From an uncultured Paracoccaceae bacterium (lineage in GTDB: Bacteria; Pseudomonadota; Alphaproteobacteria; Rhodobacterales; Rhodobacteraceae): 64,000 bases of DNA. This document shows, piece by piece, positions 26,454 through 34,763 of this stretch. The stretch covers positions 412,523 to 476,522 of the forward strand of contig CANMQX010000005.1 in the NCBI GenBank assembly GCA_947500135.1. Reading direction: 5' to 3'. Both the position numbers and the translations under genes were made by a program. The notes under the pieces were generated by a model, which worked only from the letters and a program-made list of their open reading frames with translations, ran no database searches and was not told the origin of the DNA. Each line of letters opens with the position of its first letter. Within the stretch, counting starts at the first letter, position 1.

Positions 26454-26948
26454 TTATACGATAACAAGGCGGCTCTGGTACTGGATACGTGGTGCGATCC
26501 ACAAAAGATCGGTCCATGACAGGCCCACACAGCCTGCTGTCGGCCGCCCCGGACCGCGCCATTGATGGATGAAAATCGCCGATCCGCGCCCCTTGATCGC
26601 ATAGGGCCAATTCCAGTCTGTCAGAATGATCAGATCGTACATGCGATCAGCGCGGCGCAACACCTCATGGCTGTATTTATGGGGTTTTCTGACCATTAGG
26701 TTGTAGTCAGGGTCGCGGACATCGTCCGACCATAGGTCACTTGGCCGGATCGGAAGCGCCCAATCAGCAGGTTTCTTCAACCGGTCGGGCCGGTAGAGCA
26801 TACCGACAATCCGGTGTGTCCCGCGCGGTGTCGCACCATCCCCTTCGGCTTTGCGATCCGTCACACCACTGCGCCCCACGGTCCGGGCAAAACGGCGGCT
26901 CATGAACCGAAGGCAGGTAGGTGTGACGACAAGATCGGTAGATTTCAT
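26454..26948 (-). CDS. L,D-transpeptidase catalytic domain (YkuD) protein
   Basis: A 164-residue protein consisting of a YkuD-like catalytic domain. The catalytic region is IFIHQWRGPGRPTAGCVGLSW, in which the family's HGT...S.GC(I/V)R pattern appears with histidine and the catalytic cysteine (GCVGL) but with glycine-leucine in place of the usual arginine. No signal peptide is visible, so it might be cytoplasmic or poorly exported. The related enzymes link peptidoglycan stems. The start is the ATG at 26948. Confidence 0.78.
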   Translation of the reverse strand: MKSTDLVVTPTCLRFMSRRFARTVGRSGVTDRKAEGDGATPRGTHRIVGMLYRPDRLKKPADWALPIRPSDLWSDDVRDPDYNLMVRKPHKYSHEVLRRADRMYDLIILTDWNWPYAIKGRGSAIFIHQWRGPGRPTAGCVGLSWTDLLWIAPRIQYQSRLVIV

Positions 26949-27094
26949 ATGGCGGAATAAACCATAGTTTATAGCGATGATGCGACTCGTTTCTTGCGTT
27001 TTCAATAGGCTACGTAACGGTGTCCAATTTCAAACGACTGCTTCAACATTCCTGGTGTTCCTGTTATGTTCAAACCAAACAGAGGAGCGACCAA

Positions 27095-27652
27095 ATGGCC
27101 ACCGGAAAGAAGCTGAACCAGACACTGACCGGTTTCATCAAACGCCAACATCTGTTCTTTGTGGCCACCGCCGCCCCTGATGGAAGGGTGAACATGTCAC
27201 CCAAGGGGCTCGATTCTCTGCGGGTCATCGATGACAATCGCATCATCTGGCTAAACCTGACCGGCAGCGGCAATGAAACAGCCGCCCATCTGCGGGCCAG
27301 CAACCGCATGACACTGATGTTCTGCGCGTTTGAGGGCGATGCGCTGATCCTGCGTGTCTATGGCAGCGCCAGTACACTGCACCCGCATGATGCCGGCTGG
27401 GATGACGCAGTCGCAAAGTTTCCGGCCATGGCTGGCAGTCGCCAAGTATTCGATATGACCATTGATATGGTCCAGACATCCTGCGGCACCGGCGTACCCT
27501 TGATGACATTCGAAAAACAACGCGGGCCAGAAGAGCTGCTGCCCTACTACGCTGACATGGGCGAGGACGGCGTGCGCGACTATTGGGCCGCAAGAATGCG
27601 CAAAGCATTGATGGGATCGACACACGCATCTTTGGTGACTGACTGCCGCTAG
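27095..27652 (+). CDS. Pyridoxamine 5'-phosphate oxidase-like FMN protein
   Basis: A 185-residue split-barrel flavin-binding protein of the PPOX-like family: the N-terminal FIKRQHLFFVATAAPDGRVNMSPKGLDSLRVIDDNRIIWLNLTGSG pattern fits. Members bind FMN or F420 and reduce varied substrates; this one's is unknown. The ATG at 27095 follows AGAGGAGCGA. It overlaps the ribA stop by four bases at its 3' end (convergent). Confidence 0.8.
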   Translation: MATGKKLNQTLTGFIKRQHLFFVATAAPDGRVNMSPKGLDSLRVIDDNRIIWLNLTGSGNETAAHLRASNRMTLMFCAFEGDALILRVYGSASTLHPHDAGWDDAVAKFPAMAGSRQVFDMTIDMVQTSCGTGVPLMTFEKQRGPEELLPYYADMGEDGVRDYWAARMRKALMGSTHASLVTDCR

Positions 27653-28725
27653 AGCAGATGCCCCGACTTGGCCGCCTTTGTTGCCAAATAGGCAGCGTTA
27701 TGTTGGTTCTCGCCGACTTTCAGCGGCACCCGTTCGGTGACCGCGATGCCACAGCTTTCCATGCGCACCACTTTGGCGGGGTTGTTGGTCAGCAGACGCA
27801 CCGCAGAAAACCCCATTCGGCGCAGGATGTCGGCCCCGATCCGAAAGTCGCGTTCATCATCCTCAAAACCCAGCCGGTGGTTCGCCTCGACCGTATCAAA
27901 ACCCTGATCCTGCAGGGAATAGGCGCGCATCTTGTTAGCCAGCCCGATGCCCCGCCCTTCCTGATTGAGGTATAGCAGCACACCGGCCCCTTCCGCCCCC
28001 ATCTGCGCCAGTGCGCCGCGCAGCTGCGGACCGCAATCGCATTTCAGCGATCCCAGAAGGTCACCCGTGAAGCAGGCGGAGTGCAAGCGGGACAGGACCG
28101 GCTTGGACCGATCGGGCTGACCAATCTCGACGGCATAATGCTCCTCCGCCCCATCATCAGGGCGGAAGATATGCAGGCGCCCCGCCTCTGATACCTGCAA
28201 GGGCAATCGCGCGTTGACGATCGGCTCTAACGGGCTGAGCCCGGTGTCGGCGGCAGCCTTGGCCGGAACCAGGGTCAGGTTATGCGTGGCGGCAAATGCC
28301 AAGGGGTCGTCCAGATCCTGGCCCAGAATGGCGGGCAACAACCTTGCGGCCTTTGCCAGCGTAATGGCGGCCCGGTGCAGGTCGGCTGACCCGTCGCGCT
28401 GCGTGCGCAGCGGTCCTTTCATTGGATTGCGCAAGTCATCGGCGGGGTCAGCCACGGCACTGACCCATGACAGCTTGGCGTCAGCAGGCAGAATGACGCG
28501 GGCGATATCACCATCATAAGCGCGCGCTTTCAACGTTTGCGCCCTGCGCCCCGTGATCGCCAGCACAGGCGCCCCCCCCAGCGCCAGAAAATCGGCAAAC
28601 CGTGCGGAATCAAGCGTTTCCACCACCGCCACCAACAGCCCATCGTCCAGCACAATGGGGACGCCCATGCGCAAATCCGCCCGCGCACGGGCTAATCGTT
28701 CTGTAATGTTGGGGGAAAATCCCAT
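27649..28725 (-). CDS. ribA: GTP cyclohydrolase II with degenerate RibB-like N-terminal domain
   Basis: A 358-residue protein of riboflavin synthesis. The C-terminal half (about 170-350) is GTP cyclohydrolase II: the zinc region HSACFTGDLLGSLKCDCGPQ, then LLYLNQEGRGIGLANKMRAYSL and VRLLTNNPAKV. The N-terminal 160 residues align in layout with 3,4-dihydroxy-2-butanone-4-phosphate synthase but lack its acidic EGD-type metal motif (IVLDDGLLVAVVETLD), so that domain is probably not catalytic. Such hybrids are common in Rhodobacterales. Confidence 0.9.
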   Translation of the reverse strand: MGFSPNITERLARARADLRMGVPIVLDDGLLVAVVETLDSARFADFLALGGAPVLAITGRRAQTLKARAYDGDIARVILPADAKLSWVSAVADPADDLRNPMKGPLRTQRDGSADLHRAAITLAKAARLLPAILGQDLDDPLAFAATHNLTLVPAKAAADTGLSPLEPIVNARLPLQVSEAGRLHIFRPDDGAEEHYAVEIGQPDRSKPVLSRLHSACFTGDLLGSLKCDCGPQLRGALAQMGAEGAGVLLYLNQEGRGIGLANKMRAYSLQDQGFDTVEANHRLGFEDDERDFRIGADILRRMGFSAVRLLTNNPAKVVRMESCGIAVTERVPLKVGENQHNAAYLATKAAKSGHLL

Positions 28726-28881
28726 CGCAAACCGCCTGTCTTTGTTTCACCAGATAGCCGGTTTCGGTGGTAAAGTGAAACAATTGCCCGGCATTGGACA
28801 CGTCCGTGTGAAATTTTCTGCACAACCTTGTCCGAACGCGATTTTCATCACATCTCTAATAGCGAAACGAAGGAGACAGTC

Positions 28882-29568
28882 ATGGCACAGCTCAAAAGAA
28901 TATTGCTCGTCGATGATGACGATGACCTGCGCGAAGCGCTGGGTGAACAGCTGCTGATGACCGAGGACTTTGACGTCTTCGAAGCCGATGATGGCGCCAG
29001 CGCAATGGTGAAAGCCAAGGAAGGTCTGTACGATCTGATGATCCTGGACGTGGGTCTGCCCGACACAGATGGCCGCGAACTGTGCCGCCTGATGCGCAAG
29101 CAGGGTGTCAAATGCCCGATCGTGATGCTGACGGCGCAGGACAGCGATGCAGACACCATTCTGGGCCTTGATGCGGGTGCCAATGACTATGTCAGCAAAC
29201 CGTTCAAATTCCCTGTCCTGCTGGCGCGTATCCGCAGCCAGTTGCGCACCCATGAACAATCCGAAGACGCCGTTTTCCAGCTTGGGCCCTATACGTTCAA
29301 GCCCGCGCAAAAGATGCTGGTGACAGAGGATGAAAAGAAGGTGCGGTTGACCGAGAAGGAAACCAACATCCTGAAATTCCTCTACCGTTCGACCGAAGGT
29401 GTTGTGGCCCGTGATGTGCTGCTACACGAAGTATGGGGCTATAATGCTGGCGTGACGACCCATACGCTGGAGACTCATATTTATCGTCTTCGCCAAAAAA
29501 TAGAACCAGATCCGTCAAATGCCCGCCTTCTTGTGACCGAATCTGGTGGGTATAGATTAGTGGCGTAG
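28882..29568 (+). CDS. OmpR-family response regulator, CenR-like
   Basis: A 228-residue response regulator. The receiver domain has the acidic pocket at DDDDD (11-15), phospho-acceptor D56 in LMILDVGLPD, T84 and K106 in YVSKPF. The winged-helix DNA-binding domain is at 130-228 (VRLTEKETNILKFLYRS, then THTLETHIYRLRQKIEP). The sequence resembles CenR, an essential envelope regulator in Caulobacter and Rhodobacter, but the assignment is from memory of the family. I start at 28882 after AAGGAGACAGTC. No sensor kinase is next to it, as is usual for CenR. Confidence 0.85.
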   Translation: MAQLKRILLVDDDDDLREALGEQLLMTEDFDVFEADDGASAMVKAKEGLYDLMILDVGLPDTDGRELCRLMRKQGVKCPIVMLTAQDSDADTILGLDAGANDYVSKPFKFPVLLARIRSQLRTHEQSEDAVFQLGPYTFKPAQKMLVTEDEKKVRLTEKETNILKFLYRSTEGVVARDVLLHEVWGYNAGVTTHTLETHIYRLRQKIEPDPSNARLLVTESGGYRLVA

Positions 29569-29664
29569 TAAGATTGGCGGTTGGGTAGCCTCCCTGTCTC
29601 GACCGCCAATCGCAAGAGTTCCCGCCGGAGATCGGGTTATATCTCCATCCTCCCTGTTGGACTT

Positions 29665-29693
29665 GCCCGGACCTTGTGTCCGGGCTTTTTTTT
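29665..29693 (+). terminator. Rho-independent terminator after the response regulator
   Basis: Perfect 8-bp stem GCCCGGAC (29665-29672) / GTCCGGGC (29678-29685), loop CTTGT, followed by eight T residues (29686-29693). A textbook terminator 96 bases after the response-regulator stop. Confidence 0.93.
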
Positions 29694-29772
29694 CGTCTTT
29701 TCAATATGTTGTGAATGGACGCAGCGGATAAGATGGTATTGTCTGCAATTGCAAAACAATCAGGAGAATCCG

Positions 29773-30147
29773 ATGAAATCGTCCAAGCATTACATGGAGG
29801 AGGCCAATGCCGCCGTCCCGCGACTCAGCGCAAAAGAGGCCGTTTCGAAACATGGCACTGCCGGGGCAGTTTTTGTCGACGTCCGCGATAGTGCCGCAAT
29901 TGACAAGACTGGCACCATCGCCGGTGCCCTTCGCATTCCACGCGGCATGATGGAATTCACCGCCGATACCGAGACCGATTTTCACAACGCGGCCCTGCAA
30001 AAGGACGCTGATATCTACCTGGTTTGTGGTGCGGGTGGTCAGGCAGCCCTGGCTGGCAAAACCCTGAAAGAGATGGGATATCAGACCGTCACCAATATCG
30101 GCGGCTTTGGTGACTGGAAACAGGCTGGAGGCCCGACCGAGGACTAG
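29773..30147 (+). CDS. Rhodanese-like sulfurtransferase
   Basis: A 124-residue single-domain rhodanese. AVFVDVRDSAAIDKTGTIAGALRIP is the conserved start and ADIYLVCGAGGQAALAGKTL carries the active cysteine with its phosphate-sized loop. It would move sulfane sulfur to a thiol acceptor such as cyanide or a protein. The ATG at 29773 follows AGGAGAATCCG. Ends converge with the next gene by four bases. Confidence 0.88.
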   Translation: MKSSKHYMEEANAAVPRLSAKEAVSKHGTAGAVFVDVRDSAAIDKTGTIAGALRIPRGMMEFTADTETDFHNAALQKDADIYLVCGAGGQAALAGKTLKEMGYQTVTNIGGFGDWKQAGGPTED

Positions 30148-30611
30148 TCCAGCTTTTCCCGGATCAGGTTGCGGCGCAGGATAAACCCTTGTTTTTCATC
30201 GCTATCATAGCCGCATTTGCGATAAAACTCCTGCGCCAAACCACCCTGCCCGGTCAGCAACATGATCTTGTAGGCCTTTGCGTCCCATGCCAGCCGGGCG
30301 GCATAATCCAATACGCCGCGCCCATATCCCTGCCCACGATCCGCGTGATGGGTCACCACGTTTTCGATCAGGCAATAGGGGCGTCCGTCATAGGTCATGT
30401 TGGGCAGGATATGCAGCGTTGCCATGGCCGTGACCGTGCCATCAACCACCGCGCCAATCAGGTTTGTGCCGTCGTGATGCAGAATTTGCGCAAAGCGGTC
30501 TTCGCCCCAAACCCCTGAAATCACTGGATGATCTCCAGCCAGTTCCTGATAAAGGGCGGCAACATCTGCATAGTCGTCAACGGTCAGCTTGCGATAGCGC
30601 ACATGGCTCAT
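30144..30611 (-). CDS. GNAT-family N-acetyltransferase
   Basis: A 155-residue GNAT protein. The acetyl-CoA site is VVTHHADRGQGYGRGVLDYAARLAW (Q/RxxGxG/A as RGQGYG), and YKIMLLTGQGGLAQEFYRKCGYD gives the last strands and helix. The substrate is unknown. It is convergent with the rhodanese gene. Confidence 0.85.
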   Translation of the reverse strand: MSHVRYRKLTVDDYADVAALYQELAGDHPVISGVWGEDRFAQILHHDGTNLIGAVVDGTVTAMATLHILPNMTYDGRPYCLIENVVTHHADRGQGYGRGVLDYAARLAWDAKAYKIMLLTGQGGLAQEFYRKCGYDSDEKQGFILRRNLIREKLD

Positions 30612-30672
30612 GATCGGCTCCTCGTGATCCGCGCCTTAGTTTAGCATATCGACTGTACCAGCGCATATTAGA

Positions 30673-31194
30673 TCAGCGCATAAATGCCTTTACCCTGGTG
30701 GCGAGCGCATCCCAATCGGTAAATTCCTGCACCCCGCCGCCAAGTTCCTGATAGCGGTCGCCAAGCACGGCGTGTCGGATGACCTGTTGCTGGAAATAGT
30801 CATATCCGCTGGGGCGCACGGCACCAGCTGCAAGGATCGTCACGTCTGGTTTAAACCCGGTCCGCATTTCAAACTCAGTCACATATTCCCCAGCTTCTTC
30901 AATACCTTCCGGAAAGGCCGCGCTAAGGCTAACCGAGATCATCAGGGTTTTGCGCACGGCCAAATCGCGGCGGCTGGCGCCAACGAATACCTCAAATGAT
31001 GAAGGGTGCCGCCGTTCGTGGACCGGCGCGGCCAGGATCACCTTTTTGATCCCGTCAAAGGACACTGATGCCATTTTATCGGCAGTGTCGATACGGGTGA
31101 CGTCCTCATCCATCTTTCGCAAAACGTCTTCGACGAAACTGGCGATTTTGCCGGTTTGTCCTTCAAGCGTCTCATAGATAATCGCAGTTGTCAT
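30673..31194 (-). CDS. Flavodoxin-domain protein (protoporphyrinogen oxidase HemG-like)
   Basis: A 173-residue flavodoxin fold. The N-terminal phosphate-binding loop is YETLEGQTGKIASFV, where T-LEGQTGKIA matches the FMN site, and APVHERRHPSSFEVFV gives the second loop. Sequence layout resembles HemG/menaquinone-dependent protoporphyrinogen oxidase-type flavodoxins, but no haem gene is adjacent. I use the ATG at 31194; the upstream extension is unsupported. Its promoter region includes the 11-base tandem repeats at 31383-31420. Confidence 0.78.
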   Translation of the reverse strand: MTTAIIYETLEGQTGKIASFVEDVLRKMDEDVTRIDTADKMASVSFDGIKKVILAAPVHERRHPSSFEVFVGASRRDLAVRKTLMISVSLSAAFPEGIEEAGEYVTEFEMRTGFKPDVTILAAGAVRPSGYDYFQQQVIRHAVLGDRYQELGGGVQEFTDWDALATRVKAFMR

Positions 31195-31382
31195 GGCGCG
31201 ATCCTTTCCTGATGGCCGGTGGGTATCACCGGCATGAGGGGAGTATTGACCGCCTTGCGCGACTGAACCTTGATCCCGATCAACCCGAGGCCCGCGCAAC
31301 GTTCGGTGGTGTTGCGCGAGGGGGCACCGCGCGGTGATCGCCGAATCATGTGTTAATGCAGGCGTTTCCCTTGATTTGCACG

Positions 31383-31420
31383 GTCGGCAAAGCGTCGGCG
31401 GAACGTCGGCAAAACGTCGG
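31383..31420. repeat. Three and a half tandem copies of an 11-base unit
   Basis: GTCGGCAAAGC (31383-31393), GTCGGCGGAAC (31394-31404), GTCGGCAAAAC (31405-31415) and a partial GTCGG (31416-31420). The period of 11 bases is one helical turn, so the units face the same side of the DNA, as iteron-type or regulator-binding arrays do. It lies in the about 300-base gap between the flavodoxin and nitronate monooxygenase genes. Confidence 0.7.
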
Positions 31421-31501
31421 ACCCCAAAACGCCATGCACCCCCATTAACGCGGCGTGCGGTGAAAAGGTAAATGCGGCATTAAGCGTATTCGTCGGACCC
31501 A

Positions 31502-32491
31502 TCAAAAGGGTTGCCCACTTGAAGGTGGATGAACCTTTCGCAATTTCAACAGCGGGTCGCGCGCGGACGATGCAATATCGTCAAGGATGTCTTTTGCCGG
31601 TTGCTCAGCGTGTATCAGGCCAATGGCTTCGCCGACAAATGGTGCGACAACGTCCGTTTCGGTATTTTTGATGCCGTTGTTCCAGCGGCGCATCTGCGCA
31701 TCCAAGTCTTGCTGCAACCCGGCCAGGTCAGTGTGCCAGTCTTCGATGAAATCAGTTTTGAGAACGCGGCCGGAGTAGCGTTTTGGCCAAGCAATACCCC
31801 GGATCGTGTCGACGACACGGGTTCGGATCGTGTCATCGCCAGAATGCGTAAAGGTCGGCGCCAGCAATCCGCGGTCTGTCATGGATTCCGCCGCGCCCCA
31901 GAACCGCGTACCGATCACGACGCCATGCGCCCCCAACGCCAGAGCCGCGACAAGGCCACGACCATCGGCGATACCGCCGGCAGCGCAAAGGATCGTGTCG
32001 GTCCTTCTGCGTGCGATCTCGTCGGCGATTTCGGCGACAAACGCCATCGTTCCGCGCCCTTGCCCGTGCCCGCCAGCTTCCCCGCCTTGCGCCACGATCA
32101 CCTCTATGCCCAGATCAAGCAGATGGCAGGCGTCGCGAAAGGTTTGCACCTGGCAGATCAACGGCGTTTGTGTTTCCCGGACCTGTTGCAAGACGGGCAC
32201 CGGATCGGCAAAAGACAGAAACAACGCGCGTGGTTGCCGCGCCAATACACGATCCAGCAATTCCGGCCTGTCCTGCATCACAAATGAGATCAGACCGCAT
32301 CCGACCCTCGTGTCAGCGGCCAAGTCGAACTGTTGGTCAATCCAGTCCACGTCACCATATCCGCCGCCGATCAGACCCAAGCCCCCTGCCTGCGACACCG
32401 CCGCTGCCAATTGGCCCCCGGCAACAAATGCCATGGGGGCCTGGATCACCGGCATGCGAAGGTCAAAGAAGTCGGTCAAAGGCGTTTTCAT
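31502..32491 (-). CDS. Nitronate monooxygenase / 2-nitropropane dioxygenase family protein
   Basis: A 329-residue FMN-dependent TIM barrel. MPVIQAPMAFVAGGQLAAAV at the N-terminus and VIVAQGGEAGGHG, then CAAGGIADGRGLVAALALGAHGVVIGTRF, are the flavin-binding landmarks of the family (oxidation of alkyl nitronates, or enoyl reductase FabK-like roles). The ATG at 32491 overlaps the tautomerase stop (ATGA). It is the last gene of a four-gene operon with tautomerase, an NTF2-like protein and a GST. Confidence 0.88.
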   Translation of the reverse strand: MKTPLTDFFDLRMPVIQAPMAFVAGGQLAAAVSQAGGLGLIGGGYGDVDWIDQQFDLAADTRVGCGLISFVMQDRPELLDRVLARQPRALFLSFADPVPVLQQVRETQTPLICQVQTFRDACHLLDLGIEVIVAQGGEAGGHGQGRGTMAFVAEIADEIARRRTDTILCAAGGIADGRGLVAALALGAHGVVIGTRFWGAAESMTDRGLLAPTFTHSGDDTIRTRVVDTIRGIAWPKRYSGRVLKTDFIEDWHTDLAGLQQDLDAQMRRWNNGIKNTETDVVAPFVGEAIGLIHAEQPAKDILDDIASSARDPLLKLRKVHPPSSGQPF

Positions 32492-32706
32492 TGCTGCGCC
32501 CGGTAATCTTCGACCGGCAGTCCTGCTATTCCCCAACCGCCTAGAGCAACCTCGTCAATGACAACAATGGTGGTTGCCGGACTTTTACCAAGCACATCCT
32601 GCAACAATTGCGTGACACCGGAAATCAACCGTGCCTTTTCGTCATCCGATGGGCCGGTGCCTTCTGGCCCACCTTCTTTGGTCACTTTGATGTTCACATA
32701 TGGCAT
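32488..32706 (-). CDS. Tautomerase (4-oxalocrotonate tautomerase-like)
   Basis: A 72-residue protein whose Pro-2 (MPYVNIKVTKEG) becomes the catalytic amino-terminal proline after Met removal. The length and the KARLISGVTQLLQDVLGKSP helix fit the 4-OT family. Overlaps the nitronate monooxygenase gene by four bases. Substrates are 2-hydroxy-dienoates or unknown keto acids; here it may serve the neighbouring oxidative/GST operon. Confidence 0.87.
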   Translation of the reverse strand: MPYVNIKVTKEGGPEGTGPSDDEKARLISGVTQLLQDVLGKSPATTIVVIDEVALGGWGIAGLPVEDYRAQQ

Positions 32707-32710
32707 TGAT

Positions 32711-33091
32711 CTACCCCTTTTTTGGGACCCAAGAGAAAACTTTGGTCGCGATCCGCCAGTCCGTTCCGTGACGCACCAACGTGAGGCAATCCATGAAATC
32801 GCGGCCCATCATGCTCATTCGGGCTGTGACTGTCGCAAGGCGCGGGCCGCTGAACGCGATTTGGGTTATTGCCTCTTCTCTGGGATCGCCGCGTTCGGAC
32901 GGTGGCACGCGCCCATCAACGCGGGCCATGTAGGTTTCCAGATCAAGATAAAGTTCGTCACCCTCGGTCGCACAAATATAGGCCAGTTTGGGATGAAAAA
33001 CCCGCCGCAAGATCGTGCTATCCGCCTGATAGAGACCTTCGAAATAGGTCTCTGTCAGGGCCACGACCTGTGCGTGATCGTCAGGCGTCAT
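32711..33091 (-). CDS. NTF2-like (SnoaL / putative lumazine-binding type) protein
   Basis: A 126-residue alpha+beta protein: VVALTETYFEGLYQADSTILRRVFHPKLAYICATEG, then MYMARVD..-like helix and strands ending DWRIATKVFSWVPKKG. It fits the NTF2-like fold. Function unknown; in this operon it may be a small isomerase or binding subunit. It overlaps the GST stop by four bases. Confidence 0.7.
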   Translation of the reverse strand: MTPDDHAQVVALTETYFEGLYQADSTILRRVFHPKLAYICATEGDELYLDLETYMARVDGRVPPSERGDPREEAITQIAFSGPRLATVTARMSMMGRDFMDCLTLVRHGTDWRIATKVFSWVPKKG

Positions 33092-33699
33092 TGGATTAAC
33101 CCCTCGGCCCTAAGGGCGGATTGCGTGGCGGGGCGGGCCGCAACCCGATCCACAAACGCGGCAAGATTTGGCCACCGGGACAGTTCGATCCCAGTAAAGT
33201 TTGCCCAGTTCGAAACCGCAAAGAGATACGCATCCGCAACGGTGAAACGGCCCGTGACCAACCAATCCCGCCCGTCCGAAAACTGGTCTTCGATCAGGTC
33301 AAATTTAGTTGCAACGACATCCCGTGCTGTTGATTTCGCTTCCTCACTTGATCCGGTTCGAAACAGCGGGCCGAACGCCTTGTGCAGTTCCGAGGAAATC
33401 CAATTCAGCGCCTCGTGCAGTCGCGCCCGTTCCAATGTGCCCGGCTGCGGGGCCAGCCCGGTTTCAGGATGCTGATCTGCAATGAACTGAAGCACGGCAG
33501 CGCCTTCGGTCAGAACCGCCCCGTCATCCAGCTCCAACGCCGGAACATAGCCTTTGGGGTTAATCTGGCGAAAGTCGCCACCGGTTCCGGTACGCCCTGT
33601 GTCGGTATCCACGGCTTCGGTTTCAAATGCCGCACCGGTTTCAAAAAGCGCGATATGGCTGGCAAGCGGGCAAGCGCCCGGTTTGATGTAGAGTTTCAT
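33088..33699 (-). CDS. Glutathione S-transferase
   Basis: A 203-residue canonical GST. The N-terminal domain (MKLYIKPGACPLASHIALFETG, with CPLAS as active-site region, and VPALELDDGAVLTEGAAVLQFIADQ for glutathione) and helical C-terminal domain (90-200) are complete. It is the first gene of the four-gene operon, divergent from the LysR gene whose operator lies between them. Confidence 0.9.
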   Translation of the reverse strand: MKLYIKPGACPLASHIALFETGAAFETEAVDTDTGRTGTGGDFRQINPKGYVPALELDDGAVLTEGAAVLQFIADQHPETGLAPQPGTLERARLHEALNWISSELHKAFGPLFRTGSSEEAKSTARDVVATKFDLIEDQFSDGRDWLVTGRFTVADAYLFAVSNWANFTGIELSRWPNLAAFVDRVAARPATQSALRAEGLIQ

Positions 33700-33777
33700 T
33701 TTGTCGGCTCCATGTTTTCTGCCCGGACTGGGCTATCCGCAATCTCAATCCATTGATAATATCGAGTTTTCACATTC

Positions 33778-33798
33778 ATGATCTAAATTGGAGATCAT
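33778..33798. promoter_or_regulatory. LysR-type operator overlapping the regulator's ribosome site
   Basis: Perfect inverted repeat ATGATCT (33778-33784) and AGATCAT (33792-33798), separated by seven bases; this matches the T-N11-A dyad of LysR-type operators. It lies in the 100-base divergent region between the GST operon and the LysR gene and covers the GGAG ribosome site of the latter, so binding should both repress the regulator and sit close to the divergent promoter. Confidence 0.65.
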
Positions 33799-33799
33799 C

Positions 33800-34681
33800 T
33801 TGAAGCTGGATCAGTTACGGGCGCTGGATGCCATCGTTGTCACGGGAACCTTTCGTAAAGCCGCCGAGCGGTTGAACAAATCGCAAAGTGCCGTCAGCCA
33901 CGCGATCCGTCTTTTGGAGGAGGAACAGGACCTTACTTTGTTTTCGCGCGAAACCTACCGCCCGACGCTGACCCCAGCGGGAGAGGTGTTTTATGGGGAA
34001 GCGGCCCGCGTTCTGCATCAGGTCCGCGAACTTCAGGCCACCACCCAGCGGCTTCGCTCACGCGAGGAAGCCCAGCTGAAAATCGCGGTCAGCGCGACAC
34101 TTCCACTTGAACAGCTTGTCCCGGTGCTGGCCGATGTCAGCACCCGCTATCCCGCCACCCATCTGCACCTGTCGACCGAGATGATGGGTGGGCCGATAAC
34201 GCGGCTGATGGAGCAAGAGGCGGATATCGTCTTTGCCACGCTTGACGATGTTCCGATGGGCGAGGTCGAAACCATGCATGTCGTTGATGTCATGATTTGT
34301 CCGATGGCCTCACGTGACCTTGCCAACCGCCTTGGTCCGGGTCCGCTATCGGATTCCAAACTACAGGCTGTTCCACAAATCATCGTCACAGGTACGGGCA
34401 GACCGGGAAATGACCAAAGCCGGGATCTTTTAACTGGCGGGCGCAAGTGGACGGTGTCGGACTTCACTGCCAAGAAAAACGCCATTTTGGGAAACCTTGG
34501 CTGGGGTGGACTGCCCACGCATATGGCGCAAGGCGAGCTTCAAGATGGATCCCTTGTCGAGCTTGATGTGATGAGTTTCCCACCTCGTTTGTCGAGCATC
34601 TTTGCCATGCGACGTCGGGGATCGGCGCGCGGACCGGTTGCGTCCGCACTTTGGGAACGCCTGGATGGGGCCAGCCCCTGA
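33800..34681 (+). CDS. LysR-family transcriptional regulator
   Basis: A 293-residue LysR regulator. The HTH is in the first 60 residues (FRKAAERLNKSQSAVSHAIR), followed by the linker helix and the type 2 periplasmic-binding sensor (about 90-293). I place the start at TTG (33800), MKLDQLRALDAIVV, since GGAG is 7 bases before it; the TTG at 33788 has no such site. Probably regulates the divergent GST/NTF2/tautomerase/nitronate monooxygenase operon, with the 33778-33798 dyad. Confidence 0.88.
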   Translation: MKLDQLRALDAIVVTGTFRKAAERLNKSQSAVSHAIRLLEEEQDLTLFSRETYRPTLTPAGEVFYGEAARVLHQVRELQATTQRLRSREEAQLKIAVSATLPLEQLVPVLADVSTRYPATHLHLSTEMMGGPITRLMEQEADIVFATLDDVPMGEVETMHVVDVMICPMASRDLANRLGPGPLSDSKLQAVPQIIVTGTGRPGNDQSRDLLTGGRKWTVSDFTAKKNAILGNLGWGGLPTHMAQGELQDGSLVELDVMSFPPRLSSIFAMRRRGSARGPVASALWERLDGASP

Positions 34682-34763
34682 TGCCTGCCCACCCTTTTAC
34701 AACCGACTAAATGCAGCTAGACCGCCGCGTGATCCGCAGCCCTGCACTGCCAATAGGATGCAT

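Noticed and set aside
31529..32287. 252-residue plus-strand open frame
   Set aside because: Antisense to the nitronate monooxygenase gene, which has clear motifs.
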